64,000 nt of DNA from Temnopleurus reevesii (Eukaryota > Echinodermata > Echinoidea > Temnopleuroida > Temnopleuridae), in assembly GCA_036244855.1 (NCBI GenBank), contig BQKZ01001420.1:32895-96894 (forward strand). Direction: 5' to 3'. The notes under the pieces were generated by a model. It saw only the letters and a list, made by a program, of their open reading frames with translations, made no database searches and was not told the origin of the DNA. Of the stretch, positions 24,337 through 36,326 are shown piece after piece (position 1 is the first letter of the stretch; each line of letters starts with the position of its first letter). Made by a program: the position numbers and the translations under genes.

Positions 24337-27209
24337 AGCTTTGCGTCACCCTGAAGGTGCAATGCAATTTTCTTTTCAGATGAAACTCTATATAGTGTTT
24401 CTTTCGAAAGTAATTTGAGCTCTGCTACCGATGATTTGATTTAAAATATCAAATTGAGATACAATCTGATTTTTCTTTGAATTGAGATCAAGGACTAGAC
24501 TTTTGTTTCCTTCATAATGCTCAAGCGCACCTTGGCCAAATGCTTTTTACACCAGCTTTGAAAGAAAGACCAATGTTACAGCTGATGTGTGTTGAATGTT
24601 TATTCTGTCTTTAAACGACATTGATTTAACGCTAAAAGAAAAAAAAAAATTTGTAATGAACTCATCTTATTATAAACATATATTTTTACTGCAAAAAAGT
24701 TCACGGCCTTAGTCGAAAACCGCCTTAATGAAAGTTATATGAAACACGATATTATCACACCTTGGACAAGCAGCCTAGAAGAAGAAGAAGAAGATGTATG
24801 ATAAGAAAAATCATTGAAGACTGACACTCCCATACAAGAATCCAGACAAAAAGGGGTGGTTTACGCCTCGATGATCAGACTCAATAAGGTAACATAATTG
24901 TCGATATTCCCATCCTTAATGAGAGTCAATTTGAATTCTATACGAACAGAAACCATGAACTAGTATAATATATGACAGGACAATAATGTGGGTCACCTTG
25001 ATTAATATGAAATATGAGAGATCGAGTAACTAGGAGGTAAATGGAAATGAAATATCATTAAAGTAGAGCGCCAACGGGCCTGTAACGGAAGGTTGTATTT
25101 TACAATCAAGTGTTTCGTCATTTCCTATATCTTGTTGGGCATTTGGGAACAGAGTTGTGGGCGAAAAGATGATCCTTGTAACCCCACAGAAACCGTTACC
25201 CAATATCGTAATCGTCTGATATGTTTCTTTTGTGAAATGAAAAGGTCATCAATTACCTGAGGTTTTTACATTCCCTGATGACATCGCTCGTCAGGAAACG
25301 AGTATAACATTGGTAGAAAATGAGGACAACTTGTGACGTATGGTGAACTAGATATCACCATCAAGACAAGCTCATGATATGTAAGTGGCGGAAATCCAAG
25401 ATCGCTTTTGATTTAAAGGACTCAACTCCTACTTAAAATTGAGTTGAATCGTTTTCTTACACTGATTAGAAAGTTTAATTCAAGTGTTTTATCATAGTTC
25501 TGATTCGATTTACACACTTATGTGCAACGTCCTTTGCCATTTCTATACATGCATCTTATTGCAGTCATGCTGCAAACGTATCAGAAAGTGGCTCGCCGTT
25601 GGGGAAGGGAGCTCACTGCTTGGATTTGACATTGGTTCCACGTGACAAAGGTGGGGTTAAAACACCTCATTTACACCATTTTAAAGAGAAATTAGAGACC
25701 AAGGGTAAACTATTATGTGCGTTGCTATTATAACTGGGATTTGATTACGTAACTAACATTCGTCTGGGTTAGGATGTACTCTTCATATTTTCAAAAAGGT
25801 TTATCGAAATAGTAACTTTTTTTGCATCGCTATTCAAACTGGAATTCGAATACATAATGACATCATTGTCATCATGATCTTGTTTGAAAGTTGAAAGACA
25901 TTCTTATACGGTACATATGGTTACTGATTTATGCTCTAAACTTTTCGAATATTGTATTGGAAATGAAAACTGATTTTATACACAACACTCTAATCTTGAG
26001 CTAAAAAACAAGAATGTGCATATGTTATATTTGATATTTTACAAACTATTTTGATAGCTTAATGATCTCAAGTTATTTCCATTCGGCCTACATGTTTACT
26101 GTAATTATACTCTCGTATTTCACATGTAGATGGAATTATGTTAGCTTTGATCGGTAACAGCATGTACGTAGCCCACGATTAACTTATCAATCGGTGATAA
26201 GCCATTTTTAAGATAGTTTTCATGATGTTGGGCATTTCTAACTTACCAGAATTAAACATTGTTATAGTTTAAGTGCAATAGGAGAAGATAAATCGCTTGT
26301 CATGGATATGATATCATTTCATATATCATATTTAATCAATTCCCTCTTCCCCTGATGATTGAACGAGGGAGAATGGGCAATCAGCATTCATCAAAACATG
26401 ACGCGTTCTATACTCAGGTGTCAGATCTCCGCAGGTAATTTGTGTAATGGTCACCAAGTCGTCACAAAGGACTATTCCAACAAATACATTCATCATGTTT
26501 TGATCAGCTCTGTATCGGGAGAACTCGGTGACATTTAGCAGAGCAGCATTTCAAAAGACGTCCCCACTTTTGACGTTTTGGCTGACCAAAGGGTGAAAGC
26601 GATCTTTCATTTTAAAAGAGCGCATCCGTGGTATCACGTTTTACCCTCAGCATTTAACTTTGAACTGTCCACTGAGAGTTTTTGTATAATATTCAAAACA
26701 AGACATCACCACTAGCTCACCTATCGTGAAATCTGCTGAGCAAAAACTGAAAATAAAGAAATGAGTTTCGGTTTGCATCTTCTAGGCGTTGAAATCAATA
26801 AGCAGAGACGAACAGAGAAAATGTTCTTTGCTCTTCGTTCATCATAATTTCTCTCTTCATCCTGCTCTGTTAAATATTTCACGCTGCTTTGTCTGCTAAT
26901 TCTCGTCGCTTTCCATATTTTAATCTCTTACCTTGTGATCAGTAGAAGATCAGGGCCCTGGTAGTAAAAAGAAATCGTATTAAATTTTGGAGGGAAATCG
27001 AGGACAGTGGGAACATCTTCAGAAAAACTTTGAATTTCTGCTGTAGGGCTAAAACACCTTGTTGATGTCACTTATTACCGAGTAGTAATGTCAGAGAATC
27101 AAAGCCCTTGGGCTATTGCTTTTGTCCTGCATGTCAATATAATCTAGGATATTTCAGATGTATAGGGAAGTGCAGTACAATAGCTGAGTCTTATCCCGCT
27201 GGCAGCGTG

Positions 27210-27321
27210 ATGATTATAATGATGATTGTGATTATGATGCTGCTGCTGCTGCTGCTTCTGATAATGATGATGATGAGGATGGTGATGGTGATGATGATAG
27301 TGATGATGGTGGTGGTGATGA

Positions 27322-27352
<31 letters not shown>

Positions 27353-27540
27353 AATGATGATGATGATGATGATGATGGTGATGATGATGGTGATGACGAT
27401 GGTGATGATGATGGTGATGGTGATGATGATGATGATGATAATGGTGATGGTTATGATGATGATGATGATGATGATAGTGATGCTGATGATGCTGCTGCTG
27501 ATGATGATGATGGCGGTAGTAATGATGATGATGATGGTGA
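27210..27540. repeat. (GAT)n microsatellite
   Basis: About 330 bases of imperfect GAT/ATG repeats with GGT and GCT variants, about 200 bp upstream of the acidic exon at 27749. The Met-rich plus frame is a shadow. The true exon begins after a separate polypyrimidine tract. Confidence 0.9.
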
Positions 27541-27748
27541 AGTGACGGTATTACATACTTCTGTTGTCGTTGCTATTGATGCTGTTTTCTTGACGGTAAT
27601 GGAGGTGGTAGGGCTGTTGGGGGTAATGATGACCTTGCTAATGACGGCATGAATCAATCACAAATGTAAGTCTTATATATTTCTCTCCTTCTCCCCACTA
27701 ATCCCCCTCTTTCTCTTACTCTCAATCATCCAAACTTCTTTCAAACAG

Positions 27749-28108
27749 GAGCGGTACCACAGAGCAACCAAGGCATCATCCAGGCAATAGCAAACTCGAA
27801 GCAAGAATCAGCGAAATTATCACCCGATGTTACCGGACCAATCAAAAACGAAACTCCACAAGATCCGGACGACGAAGACGACGACGACGACGCAAACATT
27901 GAACTTCCTTTGACGTATGGCGTCGATACAGAGGAGAGCGAATCTGTAAACTCCTATGACGTTGAACCCATCGAAGGCGATACTGATGGCGTGTATGAGA
28001 GTGTAAAGTTCACCGACGAAATCGTAGATGATGACGATGATGATGATGATGATGATGATGGCGATGGTAGGAGCGATTCGTATTATCCTGACGAATCTGA
28101 AAATGATG
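27749..28108 (+). CDS. Exon: acidic secreted protein, part 2
   Basis: The exon is preceded by a long pyrimidine tract and CAG (acceptor at 27747-27748) and ends before GTAGGT (28109). It enters and leaves in phase 1. It encodes 119 full codons without a stop. The start AVPQSNQGIIQAIANSKQ is of mixed composition. It is followed by an Asp run (PDDEDDDDDANIELP), a mixed acidic stretch (YGVDTEESESVNSYDVEP) and a second Asp run of eleven D near the end. No Cys and no known domain are seen. Joined to the exon at 7211, the mature protein would begin near this exon, right behind the signal peptide. It is probably disordered, calcium-binding or mineral-associated by composition only; this is inference. 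Confidence 0.7.
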
Positions 28109-28547
28109 GTAGGTGACAAAAATATATATATTAATAGATTAAAGGAAACAGAATGAAATTGTAAACGTTTTACTGTAGTTTAGAGAAGTTCAAAATGGCA
28201 ATATTTTTCTTGCATTATAACCGAAATGGTTACAGTTTTTACAAAAAACCTTTGTGAAATTCTGTCGACATGATAAAAGCATTTGCTGTAATTTGACCCT
28301 TTGCTATATAATTTACAAACAATTTCGGAATGGTGTTCTAATAGGGACACATTCTACCTGTCCACACGATATTACTTTAGTTAATACCAATATTTGTATC
28401 ATAACATTTGAAAAGAATTGGGGATCAAGGAACTGTCTAATAGATCAAAATGTTACATATTAATGTTATACAATTGCTGTGACTGTAGGAATTGTGCATC
28501 ATCTTAGGAAGAAAATTGTTCGATAAGATGTTTCTTATCAATTTCAG
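28109..28547 (+). other. Intron between acidic exons 2 and 3
   Basis: Bounded by GTAGGT and TTTCAG. AT-rich sequence with no feature seen inside. Confidence 0.65.
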
Positions 28548-28732
28548 CAAACGTCAATAATGGCGATGAAAAAGATAAACCACCTATTCTCGATGAAAAC
28601 GGAACCGATGATGACGGGGATGATGACGTCGATGAAGATGACATTGATGGACAGGAGAGAGTAAACAATGATGACGAAAAGGCGACGAAAAATGCTCTCA
28701 CCGATATTCAAATCGCCCGATTGACAGCTGAG
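28548..28732 (+). CDS. Exon: acidic secreted protein, part 3
   Basis: Flanked by 'atcaatttcag' (acceptor) and GTAATA (donor at 28733). It enters in phase 1 (completing an Ala codon with the previous exon) and leaves in phase 0, with 61 full codons. The peptide has Asp clusters (ENGTDDDGDDDVDEDDIDG) and ends in a more ordered-looking segment, ATKNALTDIQIARLTAE, with an amphipathic helix pattern. The frame and acidic bias match both neighbouring exons, which supports the chain. The opposite-strand open frames are shadows of the Asp codons. Confidence 0.7.
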
Positions 28733-29086
28733 GTAATAATTAAAAAAAACAGAATATGGCCTGCTCTCAATTTTCAGCAATTTTTAGTACGTCATAATGG
28801 AAATAATAAGATGATCTTATCAGCAAATTATTAGCCTTATTAGCAAATTTTCCATTTAATAAGATAACCAAACTCGACCTCAACCAACATGACCATAAAC
28901 ATTGAGGATATGAGATTTAAAGAAATTGTCACACATTAAAAAAAAATAGGATATAAAATCAAGCTGTCTTACCAATTACATTCAGATTGATGAAAAACAA
29001 CTACAAAAAAATGCATAAAAGATGGAAATCATACTCTAAAGATATAAATCGATATATGACAATTGAATAAAGTGTACCACTGTTAC

Positions 29087-29198
29087 TCTACTACTGCACA
29101 GTGTGTCTATGTAGGTCCTATTTGTATGTTACTTTTCTAAAGCACTTGAACGTTGGTGTTAAAGCCTCATATTTCAAAGCTTATTTTATTTTATAATT
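29087..29198 (+). repeat. Dispersed repeat, copy 2 of 2
   Basis: Diverged copy of 2671-2780, sharing 'tactgcacagtgtg' and 'tgtaggtc' and the order of the following segments. Confidence 0.55.
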
Positions 29199-29427
29199 GT
29201 ATAGGGAAATGGCTTATATGAAGTACATAATTTCGCCACTATGGTATACGAAATCTCGTACTGATGGATACAACGGGGCTAAATCTGTTTTAGATCGATT
29301 CTGTCCCTATACTTTCTGTAATTTGATGAATTTGTCTAAACATTCTCATACGATTCAGCTTTTAGACTCACCAGCCATCATATTTGTGATTTGCGATGAA
29401 TATGTTGATTTTTTTCATTTTCCACAG

Positions 29428-29505
29428 ACTTACATGAAGATGAAGATTCAATGTCTTGCAAAGGTCGTCAAGTTTCCATTTTCCTTGCCCAAGTGTGCAA
29501 CAAAT
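29428..29505 (+). other. Possible cassette exon (weak)
   Basis: A strong acceptor (T-rich tract and CCACAG ending at 29427) and a strong donor (GTGAGT at 29506) frame 78 bases with phase 0 at both ends. It would insert 26 residues (TYMKMKIQCLAK...) between the exons at 28548 and 29992 without breaking the frame. The peptide is basic and hydrophobic, unlike its neighbours, so it may be chance. Confidence 0.2.
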
Positions 29506-29847
29506 GTGAGTAAATACAAGGTCTATCTAGGCTTAAAAGTAACCCATTCTTCTTTTGAAAATATCTTTCCACCAATCCATGCTGTACTTTTGGCAAGTTT
29601 CAATACGGATTGTCCCGTTTCAGTAGTGCTAAAGGCAAAATATGTTCACCCCCTCATAGAAGAACGTGGAAGTCGGGTACATGAATCATTTAGATAACCA
29701 TACATCTTATTGATGTTCAAATAAAAAGAAAATCTACAGCAATGAAAGCCACCACTCGTGTCCTTCATCACAACTACTTTCACAAAAGATACACCAAGTC
29801 TTGATAGTTTAATAGTTAAATGTAAAATATATATTGCATTCCATTTT

Positions 29848-29970
29848 TCTTAAAAATTCTGTTTCTTCGTGGGGTTCTAAAGAGTCTTCGAGATAATCTT
29901 TAGCATGCGGAAACATCATTCGTGAATAAGGAGGCAGGTCTCATGAAGGAAGAAGAAACAACAAGGCTAT
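29848..29970 (+). pseudogene. Decayed tandem duplicate of the next exon
   Basis: Aligns with about 29979-30105. 'aaacatcatt', 'gtgaataaggaggcag' and 'catgaaggaagaagaaac' correspond to 'aaacatcatt', 'gtaaataaagaggcag' and 'catgaatgaggaagaaatg'. The copy cannot be used as an exon: its acceptor reads CTG instead of CAG (29859-29861), about 12 bases are missing near its start, and a TAG at 29901-29903 replaces a Gln codon. Confidence 0.75.
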
Positions 29971-29991
29971 TTTTTCTTCTTCAAAATTCAG

Positions 29992-30241
29992 TTGTTTCCT
30001 GGCGAGAATCCTCAATCGGTTCTTAAAAGTCTTCGGGATGACCTCCAGCACGCAGAAACATCATTTGTAAATAAAGAGGCAGATCACATGAATGAGGAAG
30101 AAATGAGAACAGAGATGGAACTCATTGAAGAAGTCCTCAAGGATGATATGAAGAAGTTAGAAGACGACGACGACAATGACGACGATGGTGACGACAGTGA
30201 TGAGGATGGTGATGAGGACAGTGATGATTTGGCTGGTCGAG
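29992..30241 (+). CDS. Exon: acidic secreted protein, part 4
   Basis: Acceptor 'ttcttcttcaaaattcag' and donor GTAAGT (30242). It enters in phase 0, has 83 full codons and leaves in phase 1. The first two thirds (LFPGENPQSVLKSLRDDLQ, then ETSFVNKEADHMNEEEM and MELIEEVLKDDMKKLEDD) look helical, possibly coiled coil. The end is a low-complexity Asp/Ser/Gly stretch (DDDGDDSDEDGDEDSDD) closing with LAGR. The phase 1 end fits the 53796 exon, giving GR-D-VVLGK. A nearer, unrecognised exon is possible. A broken copy of this exon lies just upstream (29848-29970). Confidence 0.7.
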
Positions 30242-32612
30242 GTAAGTTAAAACATGATTGGCGATGTTGACATGTATGCTGCTGGACTACGTATTATTTT
30301 TTCATAGTTGTCATAATATATTCACGCAAGTCTTATTTTATTGTTTGAACTATTTTCATCTTGATAGTTATCACCCTTTAAATCGTCTCGTAAAAATGGT
30401 ACTTTCACAAATAAAGATTTTTTTTAATACAGTGTAAGAACTTCTTGTTTAGGAGTCAGCATTCACATTTGTCCTATCATTCTTATTTTCTTTAAAATGC
30501 GCAATTGATGAATAAGCTGAATAAATAACGATGGAAAATGTATACATAAATTGTGGACACGCATGACATTCGATAAATGGATATGCATGTTTTTAATTGT
30601 ATCATGATGATAATTTTTTTTCTTAACACAAAGTATTCATCCAAGGATACAGAATAGAATTAGATGGTTTAAAAAGCCTAATTGGACAAAATGTCTGGAA
30701 CAATATAACGATGGGTTTATTTGATAAATGGCGCTTCCCAAAATGAGTACAAATTTGATTGATGGGGTCCTTTAGAGTCCCTGGATCACGTGGCTACCAA
30801 GGTAGTTTGGTTGCCATGGTGCAATGGTTTCGAATGTTGGCTTATCTAATCGATGAGATGAAAGTGTCGGATGCGTAAAGACAGGTTGTGGCATTGGAAA
30901 ATTGGCCTGATGACTTCGTGTTGCGTATTTAGCTTGCTACCAAGTATGCCAATTCTGAGTGACAATTATGCTGTTTCTCAAAGTTTTGGTGCGTGGTTTC
31001 AATAAGAGCACCATGGGCTTCTTTATATTTCCTGCTTTGGTTTTCTCTCCTTAAAGTATGTCGCGAAATTCAATTACAAACATCTATAAAATGATTCAGA
31101 TATGGTAAAGTTTAAGTCAATGGGCGCAAATGAATAGCGTTTATATATTGGACACTTTTGACGCCAGAGCTTGATTCACGTTTTCCCTATACTATTATCA
31201 CATTAGGTGCGCCAAGTATAGAGAAGCTAACGGTAGTAATCACAATGCAACACTAAAAGGCTGGGACTGGAAAGGCAATTTGCTAACATGATTTTCGTTT
31301 AATAATGAATGCGTGATGTGTTTATCCTGTCAATCACCATTTTAAAGTGCCTGAATATACTTGCGAACTATTATCAATCTACGATGAAATAATTTGGGTT
31401 CGCCTATTACGTACCATCTTACAATAGAGAGCCAGTGATTGAAAACTTATTGAATGGGAAAGTAAAATTGCATTAAGCACGGCACAAGCACGGATTCAGT
31501 GTACGTGCATATATGTTAGATTTATTTTGAAAGGCATAATCTTTAGAGCATCAGGCCAGATGTAAATTTTGGCAATGATTTTGCATTATTTCGCATTTAT
31601 AAAGACATAAAAGATTTATGGGATAAAATTGTGTTGTTGAAATGAAACAGATGAAAGTCTTTCTACCCCCACCCCTATACAAAACCCCTGGTTTGCCTCC
31701 TGCACTGCAAAAACTATTTTACTACACTAACGCCTCCTGTCTGTGTCTGGTGGACCGCCCGAAATCTTGTTAAACAGTACCGGTAATAACCTTTTAGAGA
31801 AACTACATTTCGGTATTTAAGACAATACATACATATATCTAGATACAGTTAGGTAATCCAATTAGTGGGCATTGTAAACTCTCTACATACAAATCACATA
31901 GTGACAAAATTGCTTGGTATGTGAATATGTGCTTTGAATGTAGGAAGGGTATAGTGCCCCTTATAAGCGCTCGTTTGTAACACGTTGTTTGTGTTGCCTC
32001 ACAATGAACATCATGCACACCTTTTGCACTGTATATACATTATACCACTCTTGACTTCCATTAAACAAACTCCCAAAGATATAAATGTACACCTGCGTTT
32101 CACGCGTTTGTCTTGCCAAGATAAGAAAACATTACCACAACATACAAAGTCTATGTGGGATATCTGATTCGATACGAGAAGTTGGGGTAAAGATGATAAC
32201 ACCCATCTCTTTGGAAGCAGCATTAGATTGGTATGCGTTTACATAGGGTTGTATACATCAATACTCTATCCAGTATGACAGAATAAACAGAGTAACAAAT
32301 TGCTATCTTAAGTAGATAGGAACTTAGTAAAGTTGGAATATCTACCTATTACACATTATTTAGCCCAAAAAAGTCACAAGCAATGTTCTTAGTTCAAGGA
32401 GACCTTCTTTTACATTGGTTTCACATGTGTTTTTATTTGGAATGCACTTAAAGAGCAATTTTTAAAGCTACTGTGAAGATCTAGTTTTACCTCCCAAATC
32501 GCAATTTTAGGGTTTTACAGGCCCGCATTGTGCTGAAATACTTAGTAGCTTGTATTGTAGTATAAATGCTAAAATGCTATAAATGAAATGGTGACCCGAC
32601 AGTTGCTCAGGC

Positions 32613-32783
32613 GACAATTGCTCCGGTTCATTTCTCTGGCTAGGAGTAGGGTTAGGGTTAGAGTTATGATAGGGTTTATGATTCAGAATGATGTCAAGAT
32701 TAGGATTAGGGTTAGGGTTAGATTTGGGATTACGTTTGACATTAGGCTTACTGTGTAATTTTTTTTTTGCCGGAGCATTTGTC
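32613..32783. mobile_element. Inverted-repeat-bounded patch of telomere-like repeats
   Basis: GACAATTGCTCCGG at 32613-32626 and CCGGAGCATTTGTC at 32770-32783 are inverted copies with one mismatch. Between them are degenerate TTAGGG units (about 32641-32680 and 32698-32735) such as 'agggttagggttag'. This is either a small mobile element with telomere-like filling or an interstitial telomeric repeat. Confidence 0.6.
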
Positions 32784-34473
32784 ATGGAACCGCTGAAATA
32801 GCTCTTTAAGCGCAGCCCATGGAATACTATAGACTGTGCAGTCTTCCCCTGCCATTATCTGCATTTATTTGTTGTTGTTCCGACGTGTGATAGATCAATA
32901 TGATCAACAATTGTTTTCAATAAGTTCCCATCTACTGAAGATTACAGAAATTGATGGATACATCCCAAGTTCACAAGTTTTGTAACCACCATTTAACTAA
33001 TCTGGATGGTTTAATAGCATTTTAATTTGTTTTCACTGATTCGGCGTGAAACAAGTTCAATTGGAGACAGTTTTTGTGTAATGTAGATAAATGAATTACA
33101 AAATGAGATGCTCATGAGACTAGCATGATAAGGGTCCTCGTTGTTAGACACTGAAATCTTTGACAACTTTGTTATAACTTTTCACTGCCATTAAAATATT
33201 GTACAGAAGCATATTGCGTGATTTATTCTCCATCTGACAGAGTGCCCATCGATATCATGTTATTATAAATGGTATGATTTATGCAACATGCCCTGTGTAC
33301 AATAGACCAAACTGGTTAAAGATTTAGAAGAAGTAGAATGTATCGAAACATGATTATGGGAGAATTTGAGCAATATGTATTTTCCGCTATAAATTTTGGC
33401 TAAACTTGATGACTGGTTTAATAATAATGTAACTTGTAATGAACCATCTATCTCGTTTGGCTATGCTGAGGTGCAGACAACAAAGGGGTTCTTTTAAAGA
33501 TAAAATGAAATCATGTGGTAGAATGAAAATGTTACATGTATTACGTTATCATGGGTTCGATTAAAGTGGATAATAATGCAATCGAACTGCCACCTCATCG
33601 AAATAGGCACAAATTGAAGGCACAGGAGTAATGTTGTGGGAAGGAATGATATGTAATGGACCAAAGCATGATCTCATTGTCACCTCGAAAGCAGCTGTTT
33701 CTAATATATAGATAGGCATATAGATGTGAAGTTATATACCCCTGATGAAAGGCCAGTATACTTTCATACCTAACAGGAAGCTAATTCAATAATTGTACAG
33801 ATGTGATATTGATAGTGTCACGAGCCTTAACTATATGCTGATTATAGAGGCCATTAAACCCCTCCTCGAGCATTTCTTGGTGATGGATCATAAAACATAA
33901 CTTAATCTGCGATATACTAGTATCACACAATGATAATTCTACCAAATTCAGATAGATTTATTTATCAAATCGATTATTTTATACAAACATGTATGCTGAT
34001 TCTACGAACAGTCGCAAGCGTGTTTATGTGTAAAATACACATTAAAAGACTTGTTTTCAATTATGTTCCATCCATTAGATATTTTGAACGAATAATTAGC
34101 TTGCAGACTTAGTACTTGATGTGGGATCGGGCAAAGCACTGCGTCACCATCCGATGTTGGTCTATATCAATCTGAATTGGGTTTAGAAGCTGGCTCCAAT
34201 TCGGCCGTCTTGCACAACACAAAGCGATCGATGGTACGACTGGATTTACGACAAGTTGCACATACGACTAAATGTAGTTCATCTTAAAGACCAATCCTAC
34301 TATCAATGTTAAGTTTTTGTGATACGAGGCCCAAGTGTGGATGTACTCTGTCGCTGAATGCTCATCCTGTGTCTGACCCGACAAACATCCCAAGCATTCA
34401 GCCACAATATCATCTCACCAAGTCTCGTTCGCCAGTTCTACTGTGCATCTATTTCTCAGCTTGTGCTAGGATG

Positions 34474-34673
34474 ACTGTGTGACCTGTATCTATCTATCTC
34501 TCTCTCTCTCTCTTTCTTTTTCTCTCTCTCCCTCTCTCTCTCTCTCTCATCTCGCCTGTTTTATCTTCCTCTTAATCTATCTCTCCATCCCATCTCTCTC
34601 TCTCTCCTTCTGTCTGTGTATTTTTATTTTCCTCTCTCTCCCGCCCTCCCACCTCTGTCTCCATCTCTTTCTC

Positions 34674-34711
<38 letters not shown>

Positions 34712-34960
34712 ATCTCGCCCTTTTTATCTTCCTCTTAATCTATCTCTCCATCCCATCTCTCTCTCTCTCTCTCTCTCTCTCCTTCTGTCTGTGTATTTTT
34801 ATTTTCCTCTCTCTCCCGCCCTCCCACCTCTGTCTCCATCTCTTTCTCTCTCACTCTTACTCTCTCTCTATATATATTTGTCCGTCTGTTTGTCTATCAC
34901 TCCCATTACTCTCATTTCTCTCCCTCTCTCTTTGCTTCTCCCTGTTTATTCTTATCTTCT
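34474..34960. repeat. CT-rich tract with internal duplication
   Basis: A pyrimidine-rich tract built of (CT)n runs and a unit of about 160 bp present twice: 34548-34710 and 34711-34857. Both copies carry 'ttatcttcctcttaatctat' and 'gtctgtgtatttttattttc'. The Ser/Leu-rich open frame through it is a shadow. Confidence 0.85.
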
Positions 34961-35324
34961 TATTCTCTCTCGTAGATGGTAAAGCCAATATCAAAATTAA
35001 CTTTTAGTAGGTACATAATTATTGAAATTGCTAAATCTAATTTATGTGCAATTCCATTAATCATGGACAGAAGACACAAATCATCGGTTATTGTTCGTAG
35101 AATTAATATACGAGTGACAGTTTAATATTTCTGTTGGAGTCAACCCCGTAGTTATACATTAGGATCTTAAATTGTCGGTCAATGGTCAAACCGTTATAAT
35201 GCTGCCAATTTTCTGATTAAATTTTGCCATTTTATGCTCCATTCATGTACATGCATGTTTGTATTTAATCCGTGTTTGCAATTAATTATATTGTTTTACA
35301 AGTGTAAGGGTATACGTTCACCAA

Positions 35325-36326
35325 AATAGGGTACATGCAGGTAATATGGCACGCGTGACTTAAAAAACCATATAACTTATCTTAAACATCTTCCCAAATG
35401 CTTATAGCACCATTTATATAGTTTAATTTAGTCCCTTAGCTTCATTTTGGATTTTTCAACTGTTTGTTAAGTGAAAAAGTTTGCTGGAAATATCACCAAA
35501 TCTTGAAAGGGTATGTAAAAATAACACCATTTTGTAGCATTGATATAAAATTGGACATTTTGTTGATTGCCCTGCTGTAAGTCAGGTTATTGCATATGAA
35601 CTCAACTCTTTACACTTTACCAAAGCTTAATGAATATTTTAAACAATACAAGTGTGTATTATTCTATGTACTCTACTAAATTAGCTAAAAATATGTTATA
35701 AAACTTCCAAAGGGACCCTGCTGTGCTGCGGGTAATATGAGACATCAATAACATCGTACTTACTTATTGGTGTTGAGGGCCAATGTTCATGGCTACTTTT
35801 AATAGAAATCTATCATATTTGATTTAAACCTTCTAACAGTTAATGTTTAAGGCAATTAGGATTACAAAAGAAAGCATTTTTGAAAAATATAGAAAAGCCA
35901 ATTACACTTAACCATCCTCAAACCGAAACATGAAACAAAATGTTTTGTGCAATTTTTGTTCACCCTAAGGTCGTCTTCTATGTCTCAGATTTAGAAAATT
36001 ATATTGAAATTCAATAGTCAAACATTCCCGAAAGAAAAAATTGTGAATTTAAGACTTGACATTGTCATCTTAACATAGTTACCATGTCTATCATGTATCG
36101 TCTCATATTACCTGCACATGCAGGTTATATGAGACTTCTGTGACGATGTCACAATTTGCATATTAATTGTAAACTTCATTATTTGATGATCGCAAACATT
36201 CTAAAAAATGAAGGATAAATAGTTTTTAATTAAAAAGAACAAGGTTTGCTGGATTTATCTTTAAGCATATTTATGCAAATCATGCAAATGTCGTTAATAG
36301 TTTTATTTTACCTGCACGTACCCTAT
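35325..36326. mobile_element. TIR-bounded element of about 1 kb, non-coding
   Basis: The left end AATAGGGTACATGCAGGTAA and the right end TTACCTGCACGTACCCTATT are inverted copies with one mismatch over 20 bases. The motif GCAGGTAATATGAGAC recurs inside near 35728 and, as a 34-bp near-palindrome, at 36101-36134. No long open frame is present. It is probably a non-autonomous DNA transposon, family unknown, with no clear target duplication seen. Confidence 0.6.

Larger units (their letters stand above)
7281..27748 (+). other. Long presumed intron, repeat-rich
   Basis: About 20.5 kb between the signal-peptide exon and the first acidic exon, with no other exon I can support. Contents seen: SINE pieces (7398-7580), CA repeats (8005-8034), a LINE-like tail (about 9230-9412), a degenerate tandem repeat (10.2-12.1 kb), a tRNA-like SINE remnant (11475-11560), GAA and CTT arrays (13180-13320, 21100-21360), GT repeats around an N gap (15865-16004), one copy of a dispersed repeat (17592-17683), an RFX palindrome (24323-24336) and a (GAT)n array (27210-27540). 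Open frames up to 188 codons occur (for example 13946-14512) but have no domain, no codon pattern and no splice-site support. Confidence 0.4.
28733..29991 (+). other. Intron between acidic exons 3 and 4
   Basis: Holds copy 2 of the 2671 repeat (29087-29198), a possible cassette exon (29428-29505) and a decayed duplicate of the next exon (29848-29970). A 166-codon open frame (29197-29697) runs through it but matches no known family. Confidence 0.5.

Noticed and set aside
29197..29697. 166-codon open frame inside an intron
   Set aside because: No recognisable family, and it overlaps a dispersed repeat at its start. Only the short piece 29428-29505 has exon-like borders.
34479..34982. Ser/Leu-rich 167-codon frame
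   Set aside because: Produced by CT repeats.
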